Positions 6,278 to 12,611 of a stretch of DNA of 18,035 nt are shown here, piece after piece. Source of the DNA: an uncultured Clostridia bacterium (lineage in GTDB: Bacteria; Bacillota; Clostridia; TANB77; CAG-508); the NCBI GenBank assembly GCA_934121925.1, contig CAKOVK010000025.1, forward strand, positions 1-18,035, in the 5' to 3' direction. Both the position numbers and the translations under genes were made by a program. Within the stretch, counting starts at the first letter, position 1, and every line of letters starts with the position of its first letter. The notes under the pieces are model-generated. The model saw nothing but the letters and a program-made list of their open reading frames with translations, ran no database searches and was not told the DNA's origin.

Positions 6278-7157
6278 ATGCTCTTGGATGAGCTTTTTTA
6301 TAAATATTCTTTATACTTTCATCTTGGAACTGCATATACACTTGAGTAGAAGATATATCTGAATGTCCAAGCATTGTTTGAATAGCTTTTAAATCTGCGC
6401 CATTTTGCAATAAATGTGTTGCAAAAGAATGCCTTAATACGTGTGGTGTAATATCTTTTGTTATGTGTGCTTGCTCTTTATAATATTTTATAATTTTCCA
6501 AAATCCTTGTCTTGTTAATCTTTTTCCATTTATATTTACAAATAAAGCTTTTTCTTTTTCAGACTTTATCATTACAGGTCTTGCTTTTTGAATATATTCC
6601 TTAAGAGCCTTTAAAGACATATTTCCTAAAGGAATATTTCTTTGCTTATTTCCATTTTTACATGTTACTGTTCCTGTTTCTAAATTAACATCTTCAACAT
6701 CAAGAGATATTATTTCAGTAACTCTCATTCCTGTAGCATATGCGAATTCCAACATAGCTTTATCTCTAGTTCCTTTTAAATCAACATCTTTTGGTTGGTC
6801 TAGTAATAAAGAAACTTCTTGAGATGTTAAAATACTTGGAACTCTTTTTTCTACTTTTGGTGATTGTATTCCTTCTGTAGGATCAGCTTTTATTTTATTA
6901 TTTCTTAATTCATATTGATAGAATAGTCTAATAGAAGCTAAATTTCTAGAAATTGTAGAAGCTTTTTTGTTCATATCATGTAAATATTGCAAGTAAGTTT
7001 TTATATCTTCTCCTTTAACCTTAGAATAATTTATATCATTTGATTCAACATATTTTTTGTATTGAAAAATATCTCTTCTATATGATTGTAATGTATTGTC
7101 TGATAATTTCTTATCATTTTCAATAAATTCTAAAAAATCAGCAATTTGTTTGTCCAT
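6276..7157 (-). CDS. xerD: Tyrosine recombinase XerD
   Basis: This 293-aa tyrosine recombinase has the normal XerD length. With a XerC partner, XerD resolves chromosome dimers at dif under FtsK control. The N-terminal core-binding domain covers about 1-95, including the typical start (FLEFIENDKKLSDNTLQSYR). The catalytic residues are R145 (GMRVTE), K167 (TCKNGNKQR), H239 and R242 (TPHVLRHSFATHLL), H265 (MLGHSDI) and Y274 (TQVYMQF). The K region reads CKNGNKQR rather than the usual GKGNKER, but the lysine is kept. AAAGGAG before the ATG at 7157 and a TTGATA/TATAAT promoter mark it as separately transcribed. A genomic neighbour is the Xer-like protein at 413-1393. Naming this one XerD rests on its length and motif fit, not on phylogeny. 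Confidence 0.9.
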   Translation of the reverse strand: MDKQIADFLEFIENDKKLSDNTLQSYRRDIFQYKKYVESNDINYSKVKGEDIKTYLQYLHDMNKKASTISRNLASIRLFYQYELRNNKIKADPTEGIQSPKVEKRVPSILTSQEVSLLLDQPKDVDLKGTRDKAMLEFAYATGMRVTEIISLDVEDVNLETGTVTCKNGNKQRNIPLGNMSLKALKEYIQKARPVMIKSEKEKALFVNINGKRLTRQGFWKIIKYYKEQAHITKDITPHVLRHSFATHLLQNGADLKAIQTMLGHSDISSTQVYMQFQDESIKNIYKKAHPRA

Positions 7158-7188
7158 TATAATAGCTCCTTTGTTATTAAATTTTATG

Positions 7189-7217
7189 ATTATATATTAT
7201 GTATATATTTATATCAA
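7189..7217 (-). promoter_or_regulatory. xerD promoter
   Basis: On the minus strand, TTGATA (7212-7217) and TATAAT (7189-7194) are 17 bases apart, upstream of the AAAGGAG site of xerD. Confidence 0.65.
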
Positions 7218-7261
7218 ATTAGAGAACAAAAGTAAATACATTTTTATAATTATTTATTATT

Positions 7262-7888
7262 TTATTTAGTTCCAAATATTCTGTCTCCTGCATCTCCAAG
7301 CCCTGGTATTATGTAGGCATGTTCATTTAATTTTTCATCTATTGCTGTGCAATAAATTTGTACATCTGGATGTTTTTCTTGCATTGCCTTTATTCCTTCT
7401 GGAGCAGCTATTATGCATAAAAATTTTATATTCTTAACACCTTTCTCTTTTAATAATTCTATTGCATCTATTCCTGAACCACCTGTTGCAAGCATTGGGT
7501 CTAATATTAAAACTTCTCTTTGAGCTATGTCTTTTGGTACTTTAAAGAAGTATACATTTGGTTTAAATGTTTCTTCATCTCTATACATACCAATATGTCC
7601 TATTTTAGCATTTGGTACTACTTGTATTATTCCATCTAGCATACCTGTTCCTGCTCTTAGGATTGGAACAAATGCATAATTATCTTCATTAATTTTTCTT
7701 GTTTTCATTTTTTGAATTGGAGTTTCTATTTCCACTTCTTCCATTTTCGCATCTTTCATTGCTTCGTAGCAAAGCATTGTAGCAAGTTCTGATACTATTT
7801 CTCTAAATTCCTTTGTTCCTGTTTTTTTGTCCCTTAAAATTGCTAATTTGTGTTCTACTAGTGGGTGTTTTAATTCGATTACATCCAT
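7262..7888 (-). CDS. upp: Uracil phosphoribosyltransferase
   Basis: This enzyme salvages uracil to UMP with PRPP in the cytoplasm. The protein is 208 aa from the ATG at 7888, the usual family length. A TTG two codons earlier lies only two bases from GGAGG, whereas the ATG has the proper 8-base gap, so the ATG is the start. Visible motifs are the N-terminal ELKHPLVEHKL, the PRPP loop LILDPMLATGGSG at about 127-139 (D130 in the metal/PRPP site) and the uracil-binding C-terminus PGLGDAGDRIFGTK. It follows argS by 33 bases on the same strand and is likely co-transcribed with it. xerD has its own promoter in the next gap. I see no PyrR-type attenuator here. Confidence 0.96.
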   Translation of the reverse strand: MDVIELKHPLVEHKLAILRDKKTGTKEFREIVSELATMLCYEAMKDAKMEEVEIETPIQKMKTRKINEDNYAFVPILRAGTGMLDGIIQVVPNAKIGHIGMYRDEETFKPNVYFFKVPKDIAQREVLILDPMLATGGSGIDAIELLKEKGVKNIKFLCIIAAPEGIKAMQEKHPDVQIYCTAIDEKLNEHAYIIPGLGDAGDRIFGTK

Positions 7889-7921
7889 AATCAATTCCTC
7901 CTTAAAATATTTTATTTTCGA

Positions 7922-9631
7922 TTACATACGTTCTGGCATTTCCATTCCTAACAATTCTGCTCCTGTTTTTAACACTGTTCCAACAGCATATGTTAAGAAT
8001 AATCTAGCATCTTGAACATTTTTGTCTTCTGTAATTATTCTATGTTCATTGTAATATGTGCTAAAGCTTTGACTTAAATCAATTAAGTATCTAGCTAAAA
8101 TTGATGGCTCATTTTTTTCTGCAGCATTTTTTACAACATCATTAAATTGATATATAAGTTTTAATGTGTCTAATGCTTCTTTTTCAGTTATTTTTGAAGA
8201 CTCTATTTCTTCTATTTTTGGCATATATCCTGCTTTGTTTAGTAAGCTTCTTGTTCTTACATAAATATATTGAATATATGGTCCTGTTTCTCCTTGGAAG
8301 TTGAGAAGCATATCCCAATCAAATATTTCATCTTTAATTCTACTGTTTGATAAATCATTAAATATAATTGCTCCTACTCCGACTTTTTTTGCTACTTCTT
8401 CTTTATTCTCTAATTCTGGATTTTTTTCATTTATTATATCTTTTACTTTATCTATTGCTTCATTTAAAATATCCTCTAGGAATACTGAGTTCCCTTTTCT
8501 TGATCCTATTTTTTCTCCATCTTTATCTACTACAAGTCCGAAAGGAACGTGTACACAGTTTTTAGCATAATTCTCATATCCCATTAATTCAAATACTTTA
8601 AATACTTGTTTAAAATGTAATGATTGTTCATTTCCTACAACATAAATTGCTTTATCAAAATTATATGTATTCATTCTATCTTTTAGAGATGCTAAATCTC
8701 TTGTTGCATATATTGTAGTTCCAGCAGATGTAATTATTATGCATGGAGGCATATCGTATTTTTCTAAATCTACAACTTGTGCTCCTTGAGATTCTTTTAA
8801 TAACCCTTTTTCTTTTAATTCTTCCACAACAGGTTCCATTTTATCGTTATAATATGCTTCTCCATTGTATGAATCAAATTTTGAGTTTAGTAATTTATAT
8901 GTTTTTTCGTAATTCTCTAGACTTATTTTTCTAATATGTTCCCATAGCTTATATGTTTCTTGGTCTCCATCTTCTAGCTTTTTAAATTCAGCTCTAGCTA
9001 AGTCTGTAAGCTCTGGTTTTTCTTTTTCTTCTTTGTTAAAACGTATATATGTTTTTAATATACTTGACATTTCATCATTTTCAAAGTCATATTCATCTTT
9101 CCAAAGTTTAATTCCTGCCATAACTTTTCCGAATTGAAGGCCCCAATCTCCCAAGAAATTAATTCCTACACTATTATACCCTAAGAAATTGTATATTTTA
9201 TATAGCGCTCCTCCTATTACAGTTGAACGCAAATGTCCAATATGGAATGGTTTTGCAATATTTGGTGCAGAATAATCTATTACAACATTTTTTCCTTCTC
9301 CTAATGTTGATGAGCCATATTTTTCTTTATCCCTTGCAATAGCTTCTAGCACTTCCTTTACTAATGTTTGTTTATTTATATATATATTTAAATATCCACC
9401 CACAACTTCAATTTTTTCTATTATATTTTCATCTATTTTTATATTATCTTTTATTTCGTTTGCAATAATTGGCGGTGCTTTTCTTAATTCTTTAGCAAGT
9501 TTAAAACATGGAAAAGCATAATCTCCCAAATCCGAATTTGGTGGAATTTCTATGTAATTTTCTAATTCCTTGCTGTCCAAATTTGTTACTTCTGCAATTT
9601 CTTCTGCAATTTCTTTTTTAAAATTTACCAT
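7922..9631 (-). CDS. argS: Arginyl-tRNA synthetase
   Basis: This class Ia enzyme charges tRNA-Arg with arginine. The protein is 569 aa from the ATG at 9631. A frame 10 codons longer exists, but GAGG stands 7 bases before this ATG, and MVNFKKEIAEEIAE is the natural N-terminus. Domains in order are the Add-1 N-terminal domain (about 1-95), the Rossmann catalytic core with HIGH at 130-133 (SAPNIAKPFHIGHLRST), the degenerate KMSK loop KIGSRKGN at 374-381, and the DALR helical anticodon-binding domain from about 450 to the end. A replaced KMSK is common in ArgRS. The 3' end of the transposase remnant overlaps the first 14 bases of argS, so the element sits directly against the start of this essential gene. 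Confidence 0.96.
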   Translation of the reverse strand: MVNFKKEIAEEIAEVTNLDSKELENYIEIPPNSDLGDYAFPCFKLAKELRKAPPIIANEIKDNIKIDENIIEKIEVVGGYLNIYINKQTLVKEVLEAIARDKEKYGSSTLGEGKNVVIDYSAPNIAKPFHIGHLRSTVIGGALYKIYNFLGYNSVGINFLGDWGLQFGKVMAGIKLWKDEYDFENDEMSSILKTYIRFNKEEKEKPELTDLARAEFKKLEDGDQETYKLWEHIRKISLENYEKTYKLLNSKFDSYNGEAYYNDKMEPVVEELKEKGLLKESQGAQVVDLEKYDMPPCIIITSAGTTIYATRDLASLKDRMNTYNFDKAIYVVGNEQSLHFKQVFKVFELMGYENYAKNCVHVPFGLVVDKDGEKIGSRKGNSVFLEDILNEAIDKVKDIINEKNPELENKEEVAKKVGVGAIIFNDLSNSRIKDEIFDWDMLLNFQGETGPYIQYIYVRTRSLLNKAGYMPKIEEIESSKITEKEALDTLKLIYQFNDVVKNAAEKNEPSILARYLIDLSQSFSTYYNEHRIITEDKNVQDARLFLTYAVGTVLKTGAELLGMEMPERM

Positions 9632-9854
9632 TCCATTTCCTCTCTTTCTCAAAATATTCATCCTCTTCCCATTTTAACGGATTATTTTGTATATATTCAA
9701 CAATTTTGTAATATTCTTTTTCATTTCTAATAATATGTTCATAATAATTTCGTTGCCAAAATCTTTTATCAAATGGCAAAAGATTTCCTTTTTTTATTTC
9801 TTTTATCGCATGCCCCGTTGTTCTTGTTTTGAACGAACAAACAATTTCTCCAAT

Positions 9855-9881
9855 TGTAGGGGCAGGCCCTGTGTCTGCCCC
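9855..9881 (+). repeat. REP 1, class A, inverted orientation
   Basis: It starts TGTAGG on the + strand, with stem GGGGCAG / CTGCCCC and a 9-base loop. It lies inside the RAYT frame and is read in frame. It is the only one of the six REPs in this orientation and faces REP 2, forming an inverted pair around the HUH-motif region. Confidence 0.8.
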
Positions 9882-10020
9882 TTCTGTTAATTCTATTATA
9901 AAATGTATGTGATTTGGCATTATTATGTATTCATGTAATTTTATATTTGAAAATTCTTTTTTCTAAATTCAAATACGTTTTTTCTATTATTTTTCCTATG
10001 TATGTTAATTTTACATTTCC

Positions 10021-10046
10021 GGGCGGACACAGGGCCCGCCCCTACA
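10021..10046 (-). repeat. REP 2, class A
   Basis: It starts TGTAGG on the minus strand, with stem GGGCGG / CCGCCC and loop ACACAGGGC (+ strand). It is inserted in the RAYT coding sequence and causes a frameshift. A 7-base direct repeat (TACATTT on +) occurs at 10012-10018 and 10043-10049. Confidence 0.85.
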
Positions 10047-10211
10047 TTTTCTTTGTTTGAATTAATTATTTTTGATAATATTTCTTTTCTATTTTGTGTG
10101 CATATTGTTATAAAATATGCTCCTTCACTTGAATAATTATAATATTTTAATCTTATGCTTTTTCTATGGTGGACTTCTGAATTATATTGCATTAATTTAT
10201 CTTCCTCTCAT

Positions 10212-10237
10212 GGGGCGTATGCAATACGCCCCCTACA
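10212..10237 (-). repeat. REP 3, class B
   Basis: It starts TGTAGG on the minus strand. A perfect 9-bp stem GGGGCGTAT / ATACGCCCC with a 3-base loop lies between the 262-aa gene and the RAYT start. It is the best-preserved hairpin of the set and could also act as a transcription barrier. Confidence 0.85.
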
Positions 10238-10255
10238 AATCCCCCATATTTTGTT

Positions 10256-11044
10256 CTATTTTATTTCTGTTCCGCCCCATTCTACTACTGTGAAACCTGT
10301 TCTTTGTGGTGTACTTAATTTTTGTTCTTGTATTTGTATTGGTTTTTCTATTCCTTTAAATTCCATTACTATTCTTATTACTGTGTCTGGCTTTGGTGTT
10401 ATTTCTAATGGCATGTTGTTATTTATTTCTTCTTCTGTTTGAAATCTTATAAAATTGTATTTATTGCTTTCTAATTTTGGTAACCAATATACTATAAATT
10501 CTTCTGCTTCTCTTTCGTTTAATCCTAATATTTCTAATTTTTCTTCTAGGAATTTTATTGTGTCTTCTCCCTTTACAATAAACCCTTCATTCATATTTGG
10601 TTCTACTGTGTTTATTCCTTCCCAATATAATGCATATAGGTTTCTTCCTGTTTTTAGATCTTTCAAATCTCCATTTGGCTTTGCCAATACTTTCCATTCG
10701 TTTTCATATTTTGGATATGTGTGTGTTAGGTTTTGTGGATTTCCTACTTTTACTGTTACTTCTGTTTTGTCTTCTGGGTATAGGTAGATTATGGGTTTAT
10801 CCTTAACTGCACCGCCACTTAGTACAGGCTCAACACTTATAGGTGAGTTGCCTTGTTGATGATAATTTCTTTGCTGATGATTTCTTTGCTGATAGTTATT
10901 TTGACATTCATCTTCTTTTTTTACTATATTTGCATATACAAATACGCAAATTTCTAGTAGAATTACAATTGAAATTATTGCTGTTATTGCTTTTTTATTG
11001 CTTATTTCTTTTTTTGTTTCATTTTTATTATTTTCTTCTTCCAT
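10256..11044 (-). CDS. Membrane-anchored protein with conserved domain of unknown function
   Basis: This 262-aa protein starts at the ATG at 11044, which has AAAAGGAG upstream. A longer open frame exists only because it runs through REP 4. One membrane segment lies at residues 19-40, after a charged N-terminus. A Q/N-rich linker follows at about 48-66 (YQQRNHQQRNYHQQ), encoded by a tandem 15-bp repeat. The rest, from KDKPIIYLYPEDKTEVTVKV (81 on), is a conserved region with KPNGDLKDLKTGRNLYALYW, GFIVKGEDTIKFLEEKLEIL, FIVYWLPKLESNKYNFIRF, PLEITPKPDTVIRI and TGFTVVEWGG. I recall this region from unannotated clostridial and gut-bacterial proteins, but I know no function. It is presumably outside the membrane, and the mostly beta pattern suggests a binding or structural role. 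REPs flank the gene on both sides. Confidence 0.8.
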   Translation of the reverse strand: MEEENNKNETKKEISNKKAITAIISIVILLEICVFVYANIVKKEDECQNNYQQRNHQQRNYHQQGNSPISVEPVLSGGAVKDKPIIYLYPEDKTEVTVKVGNPQNLTHTYPKYENEWKVLAKPNGDLKDLKTGRNLYALYWEGINTVEPNMNEGFIVKGEDTIKFLEEKLEILGLNEREAEEFIVYWLPKLESNKYNFIRFQTEEEINNNMPLEITPKPDTVIRIVMEFKGIEKPIQIQEQKLSTPQRTGFTVVEWGGTEIK

Positions 11045-11057
11045 ATTTTCTCCTTTT

Positions 11058-11084
11058 GGGCGGACACAGGGCCCGCCTCCTACA
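11058..11084 (-). repeat. REP 4, class A
   Basis: It starts TGTAGG on the minus strand. A GGCGG / CCGCC stem and the same ACACAGGGC loop as REP 2 are present. It ends 14 bases before the 262-aa gene start, directly next to its ribosome binding site, so its hairpin could affect translation. Confidence 0.85.
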
Positions 11085-11117
11085 TTTCTTATTCTTATAA
11101 TTGGTTTTTTATGTTTG

Positions 11118-11146
11118 CGGGTCGCCAAGGGGCGGTGACTCCTACA
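11118..11146 (-). repeat. REP 5, class C, decayed
   Basis: It starts TGTAGG on the minus strand, then AGTCACCGCCCCTTGGCGACCC. The two arms (GTCACC and GGCGAC) pair with one mismatch, so the stem is weaker. The sequence differs from classes A and B, but the shared GTAG start, size and location group it with them. Confidence 0.65.
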
Positions 11147-11170
11147 TCGTTTGCAATAAATCCATTTTTT

Positions 11171-11193
11171 GGCGTATGCAATACGACTCTACA
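11171..11193 (-). repeat. REP 6, class B, decayed
   Basis: It starts TGTAG on the minus strand, with stem CGTAT / ATACG and loop GCA on +. It is a degraded copy of REP 3. It lies 20 bases beyond the pfkA stop. Confidence 0.7.
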
Positions 11194-11212
11194 GTGTTGG
11201 CAATATATAATT

Positions 11213-12349
11213 TTAGTCTCCTAAACAAATATCTAGATCTCTTGCTACTCTTACCAAGTCGTCATCCATTGTTACTCTTTTTATATTTGTACTTTCTGTT
11301 CCTCCTGAGCGTGCGCCTATTTCTTTATTGTTTCCTACGACTTCTTCTAGTGTTACATATCCTAATTTTCCATTTTGCAATGTTACTAATACATTAAATT
11401 TACCAGCTAACGCAAGTTCCATTGCTTTGCTTCCATATTTTGTAGATAATACTCTATCAAATGCTGTTGGGGTTCCTCCTCTTTGCACATATCCCAGTAC
11501 TGTATTTCTAGATACCATTCCTGTTAATTGTTCTAAGTCTCTTGCAAGTTTTTCTCCTATTCCTCCAAGTCTTATGTTGTCCAATCCAGCTCCATCATGC
11601 AAAGTTTGCTTTATTGTCATTTCTCCATCTTTTGGTCTTGCTCCTTCTGATACTACTATTATACTGAATTTTTTTCCTTCTTCTTTTCTTCTATTTATTT
11701 TTTCTACAATTTTTTCTATATCATATGGTATTTCTGGTATTATTGCAGCATCTGCTCCTCCTGCTATTGCTGATTCTAATGCTATCCAGCCTGCATATCT
11801 TCCCATTACTTCTAATGTCATTATTCTGTGATGAGATTCTGCTGTTGAGTGTAATCTATCTAGTGCTTCTGTTGCAACAGATACAGCTGTATTGTATCCG
11901 AATGTTATTTCTGAATGTGCTACATCATTGTCTATTGTTTTTGGAACTCCTATTACATTTAATCCTCTTAAAGAAAAATCTCTTGCAGATTTTTGTGTTC
12001 CATCTCCTCCTAGTGTAAATATACAATCAAATCCCGCTTCTTTAACATTTTCTACTGCTTTATATGACATATCTTTATACACTTTTTGTCCATTTTCTTC
12101 CACTGGGTAATTAAATAAGTTTGTGCTATTTGATGCCCCTATAATTGTTCCTCCTCTATGAAGTAAACCTGATGCACTTCCGTTTGATTCTAGTTTAATA
12201 TAATTATTTTCTAGCATTCCTTTATAGCCTTCTATATATCCATAGCATTCTACTCCATGAGTTTCTGCTGTTTTTACTATTGCACGTATTACCGCATTTA
12301 ATCCTGGACAATCTCCACCGTTTGTTATTATTGCTACTTTTTTAACCAT
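11213..12349 (-). CDS. pfkA: 6-phosphofructokinase
   Basis: This enzyme phosphorylates fructose 6-phosphate to the 1,6-bisphosphate, the committed step of glycolysis. The length is 378 aa, longer than the 320-aa Bacillus type. Motifs are the N-terminal GGDCPGLNAVIR, GGDGTQ at 114-119, PKTIDND at 136-142, MGRYAGW at 182-188 and GYVQRGGTPTAFDR. The phosphoryl-donor site is mixed. Glycine in GGDG is the ATP-type residue, while lysine in PKTIDND is the residue of pyrophosphate-dependent enzymes (ATP types have PGTIDND). This combination is typical of the long group-III PFKs, most of which use ATP. The donor cannot be settled from sequence. The start ATG at 12349 has GAGGTG upstream, and a promoter lies at 12391-12418. 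No pyruvate kinase gene follows, unlike many pfkA loci. Confidence 0.95.
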   Translation of the reverse strand: MVKKVAIITNGGDCPGLNAVIRAIVKTAETHGVECYGYIEGYKGMLENNYIKLESNGSASGLLHRGGTIIGASNSTNLFNYPVEENGQKVYKDMSYKAVENVKEAGFDCIFTLGGDGTQKSARDFSLRGLNVIGVPKTIDNDVAHSEITFGYNTAVSVATEALDRLHSTAESHHRIMTLEVMGRYAGWIALESAIAGGADAAIIPEIPYDIEKIVEKINRRKEEGKKFSIIVVSEGARPKDGEMTIKQTLHDGAGLDNIRLGGIGEKLARDLEQLTGMVSRNTVLGYVQRGGTPTAFDRVLSTKYGSKAMELALAGKFNVLVTLQNGKLGYVTLEEVVGNNKEIGARSGGTESTNIKRVTMDDDLVRVARDLDICLGD

Positions 12350-12390
12350 TTAAAATTCACCTCAAAAAACTTCCTAAATTTTCTCTGTAT

Positions 12391-12418
12391 ATTATATCAA
12401 TAAAAAAAATATTTACAA
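12391..12418 (-). promoter_or_regulatory. pfkA promoter
   Basis: On the minus strand, TTGTAA (12413-12418) and TATAAT (12391-12396) are 16 bases apart. The -35 lies inside one arm of the terminator hairpin at 12406-12436, so terminator and promoter share sequence. Confidence 0.55.
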
Positions 12419-12436
12419 GTTATTTGTAAATATTTT
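12406..12436 (-). terminator. AT-rich terminator after the CysE-like microgene
   Basis: A perfect 13-bp stem (AAAATATTTACAA / TTGTAAATATTTT) with a 5-base loop is followed on the minus strand by a run of eight T. It starts one base after the microgene stop at 12437. Confidence 0.75.
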
Positions 12437-12553
12437 CTATGCTTTTTTATTACCTATATGAAAACCTGGATATAATAGCATAACTTCAAATATATTTCTC
12501 GCTGCCGGATCCTTTTGCATTATATTTTTTGCATCTAAATACAACTGTTTCAT
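12437..12553 (-). CDS. 38-aa microprotein resembling the N-terminus of serine acetyltransferase
   Basis: The translation is MKQLYLDAKNIMQKDPAA then RNIFEVMLLYPGFHIGNKKA. The core DPAARNIFEVMLLYPGFH matches the N-terminal signature of CysE/SAT (typically ERDPAARSKLEVLLLYPGLHA, followed by LWLHRIAH). Here the match stops at the histidine. Five codons later there is a stop, followed at once by a terminator; none of the hexapeptide-repeat acetyltransferase body is present. AGGTG lies 8 bases before the ATG at 12553. It is either the stub of a deleted cysE or a real microprotein. In favour of the second, the gene is uninterrupted, has a start, a ribosome binding site and its own terminator, and it keeps its reading frame. 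In CysE this helical region serves oligomer assembly, so it might bind a full CysE elsewhere. That is speculation. Confidence 0.6.
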   Translation of the reverse strand: MKQLYLDAKNIMQKDPAARNIFEVMLLYPGFHIGNKKA

Positions 12554-12567
12554 ATAAAATCACCTAA

Positions 12568-12603
12568 CATATAATATACAAATTTTAATTTGTATATTAT
12601 ATG
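12568..12603. repeat. Perfect 17-bp inverted repeat between spoIIIAH and the microgene
   Basis: CATATAATATACAAATT (12568-12584) is the exact complement of 12587-12603, with only two bases between. No T-run follows on the minus strand, so it is not a standard terminator, though it could help end the spoIIIA transcript. It starts 14 bases upstream of the microgene ATG. Confidence 0.7.
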
Positions 12604-12611
12604 CGTTAATT

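Larger units (their letters stand above)
9618..10192 (-). pseudogene. REP-associated tyrosine transposase (RAYT, Y1_Tnp), frameshifted
   Basis: RAYTs are single-domain HUH transposases that act on REP palindromes. The pieces are: N-terminus MQYNSEVHHRKSIRLKYYNY ... YFITICTQNRKEIL (10192 to about 10050); then, in another frame, VKLTYIGKIIEKTYLNLEK; then, in a third frame, IKLHEYIIMPNHIHFIIE, which holds the HUH motif; and finally RFWQRNYYEHIIRN and IVEYIQNNPLKW. All match the family, including the tyrosine region. There are two frameshifts. The first coincides with a REP inserted at 10021-10046. The second, about 9950-9965, is a one-base shift with no REP. A second REP at 9855-9881 is read in frame as EGADTGPAPTIG. 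The gene is dead as it stands, though the intact protein can be reconstructed. It overlaps the argS start. Confidence 0.85.

Noticed and set aside
8301..8570. Leucine-, phenylalanine- and serine-rich frames on the + strand opposite argS, pfkA and the 262-aa gene
   Set aside because: They are antisense shadows of AT-rich genes. They lack ribosome binding sites, and the opposite strand encodes well-conserved proteins.
11045..11128. N-terminal extension of the 262-aa protein (MATRKHKKPIIRIRN...)
   Set aside because: The extra 28 codons run through REP 4. A good ribosome binding site stands directly before the ATG at 11044.
9855..11193. CRISPR array or rho-independent terminators for the GC-rich palindromes
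   Set aside because: Spacing is irregular, copies differ in sequence and orientation, and no T-runs follow. The GTAG start and the RAYT fit REPs instead.
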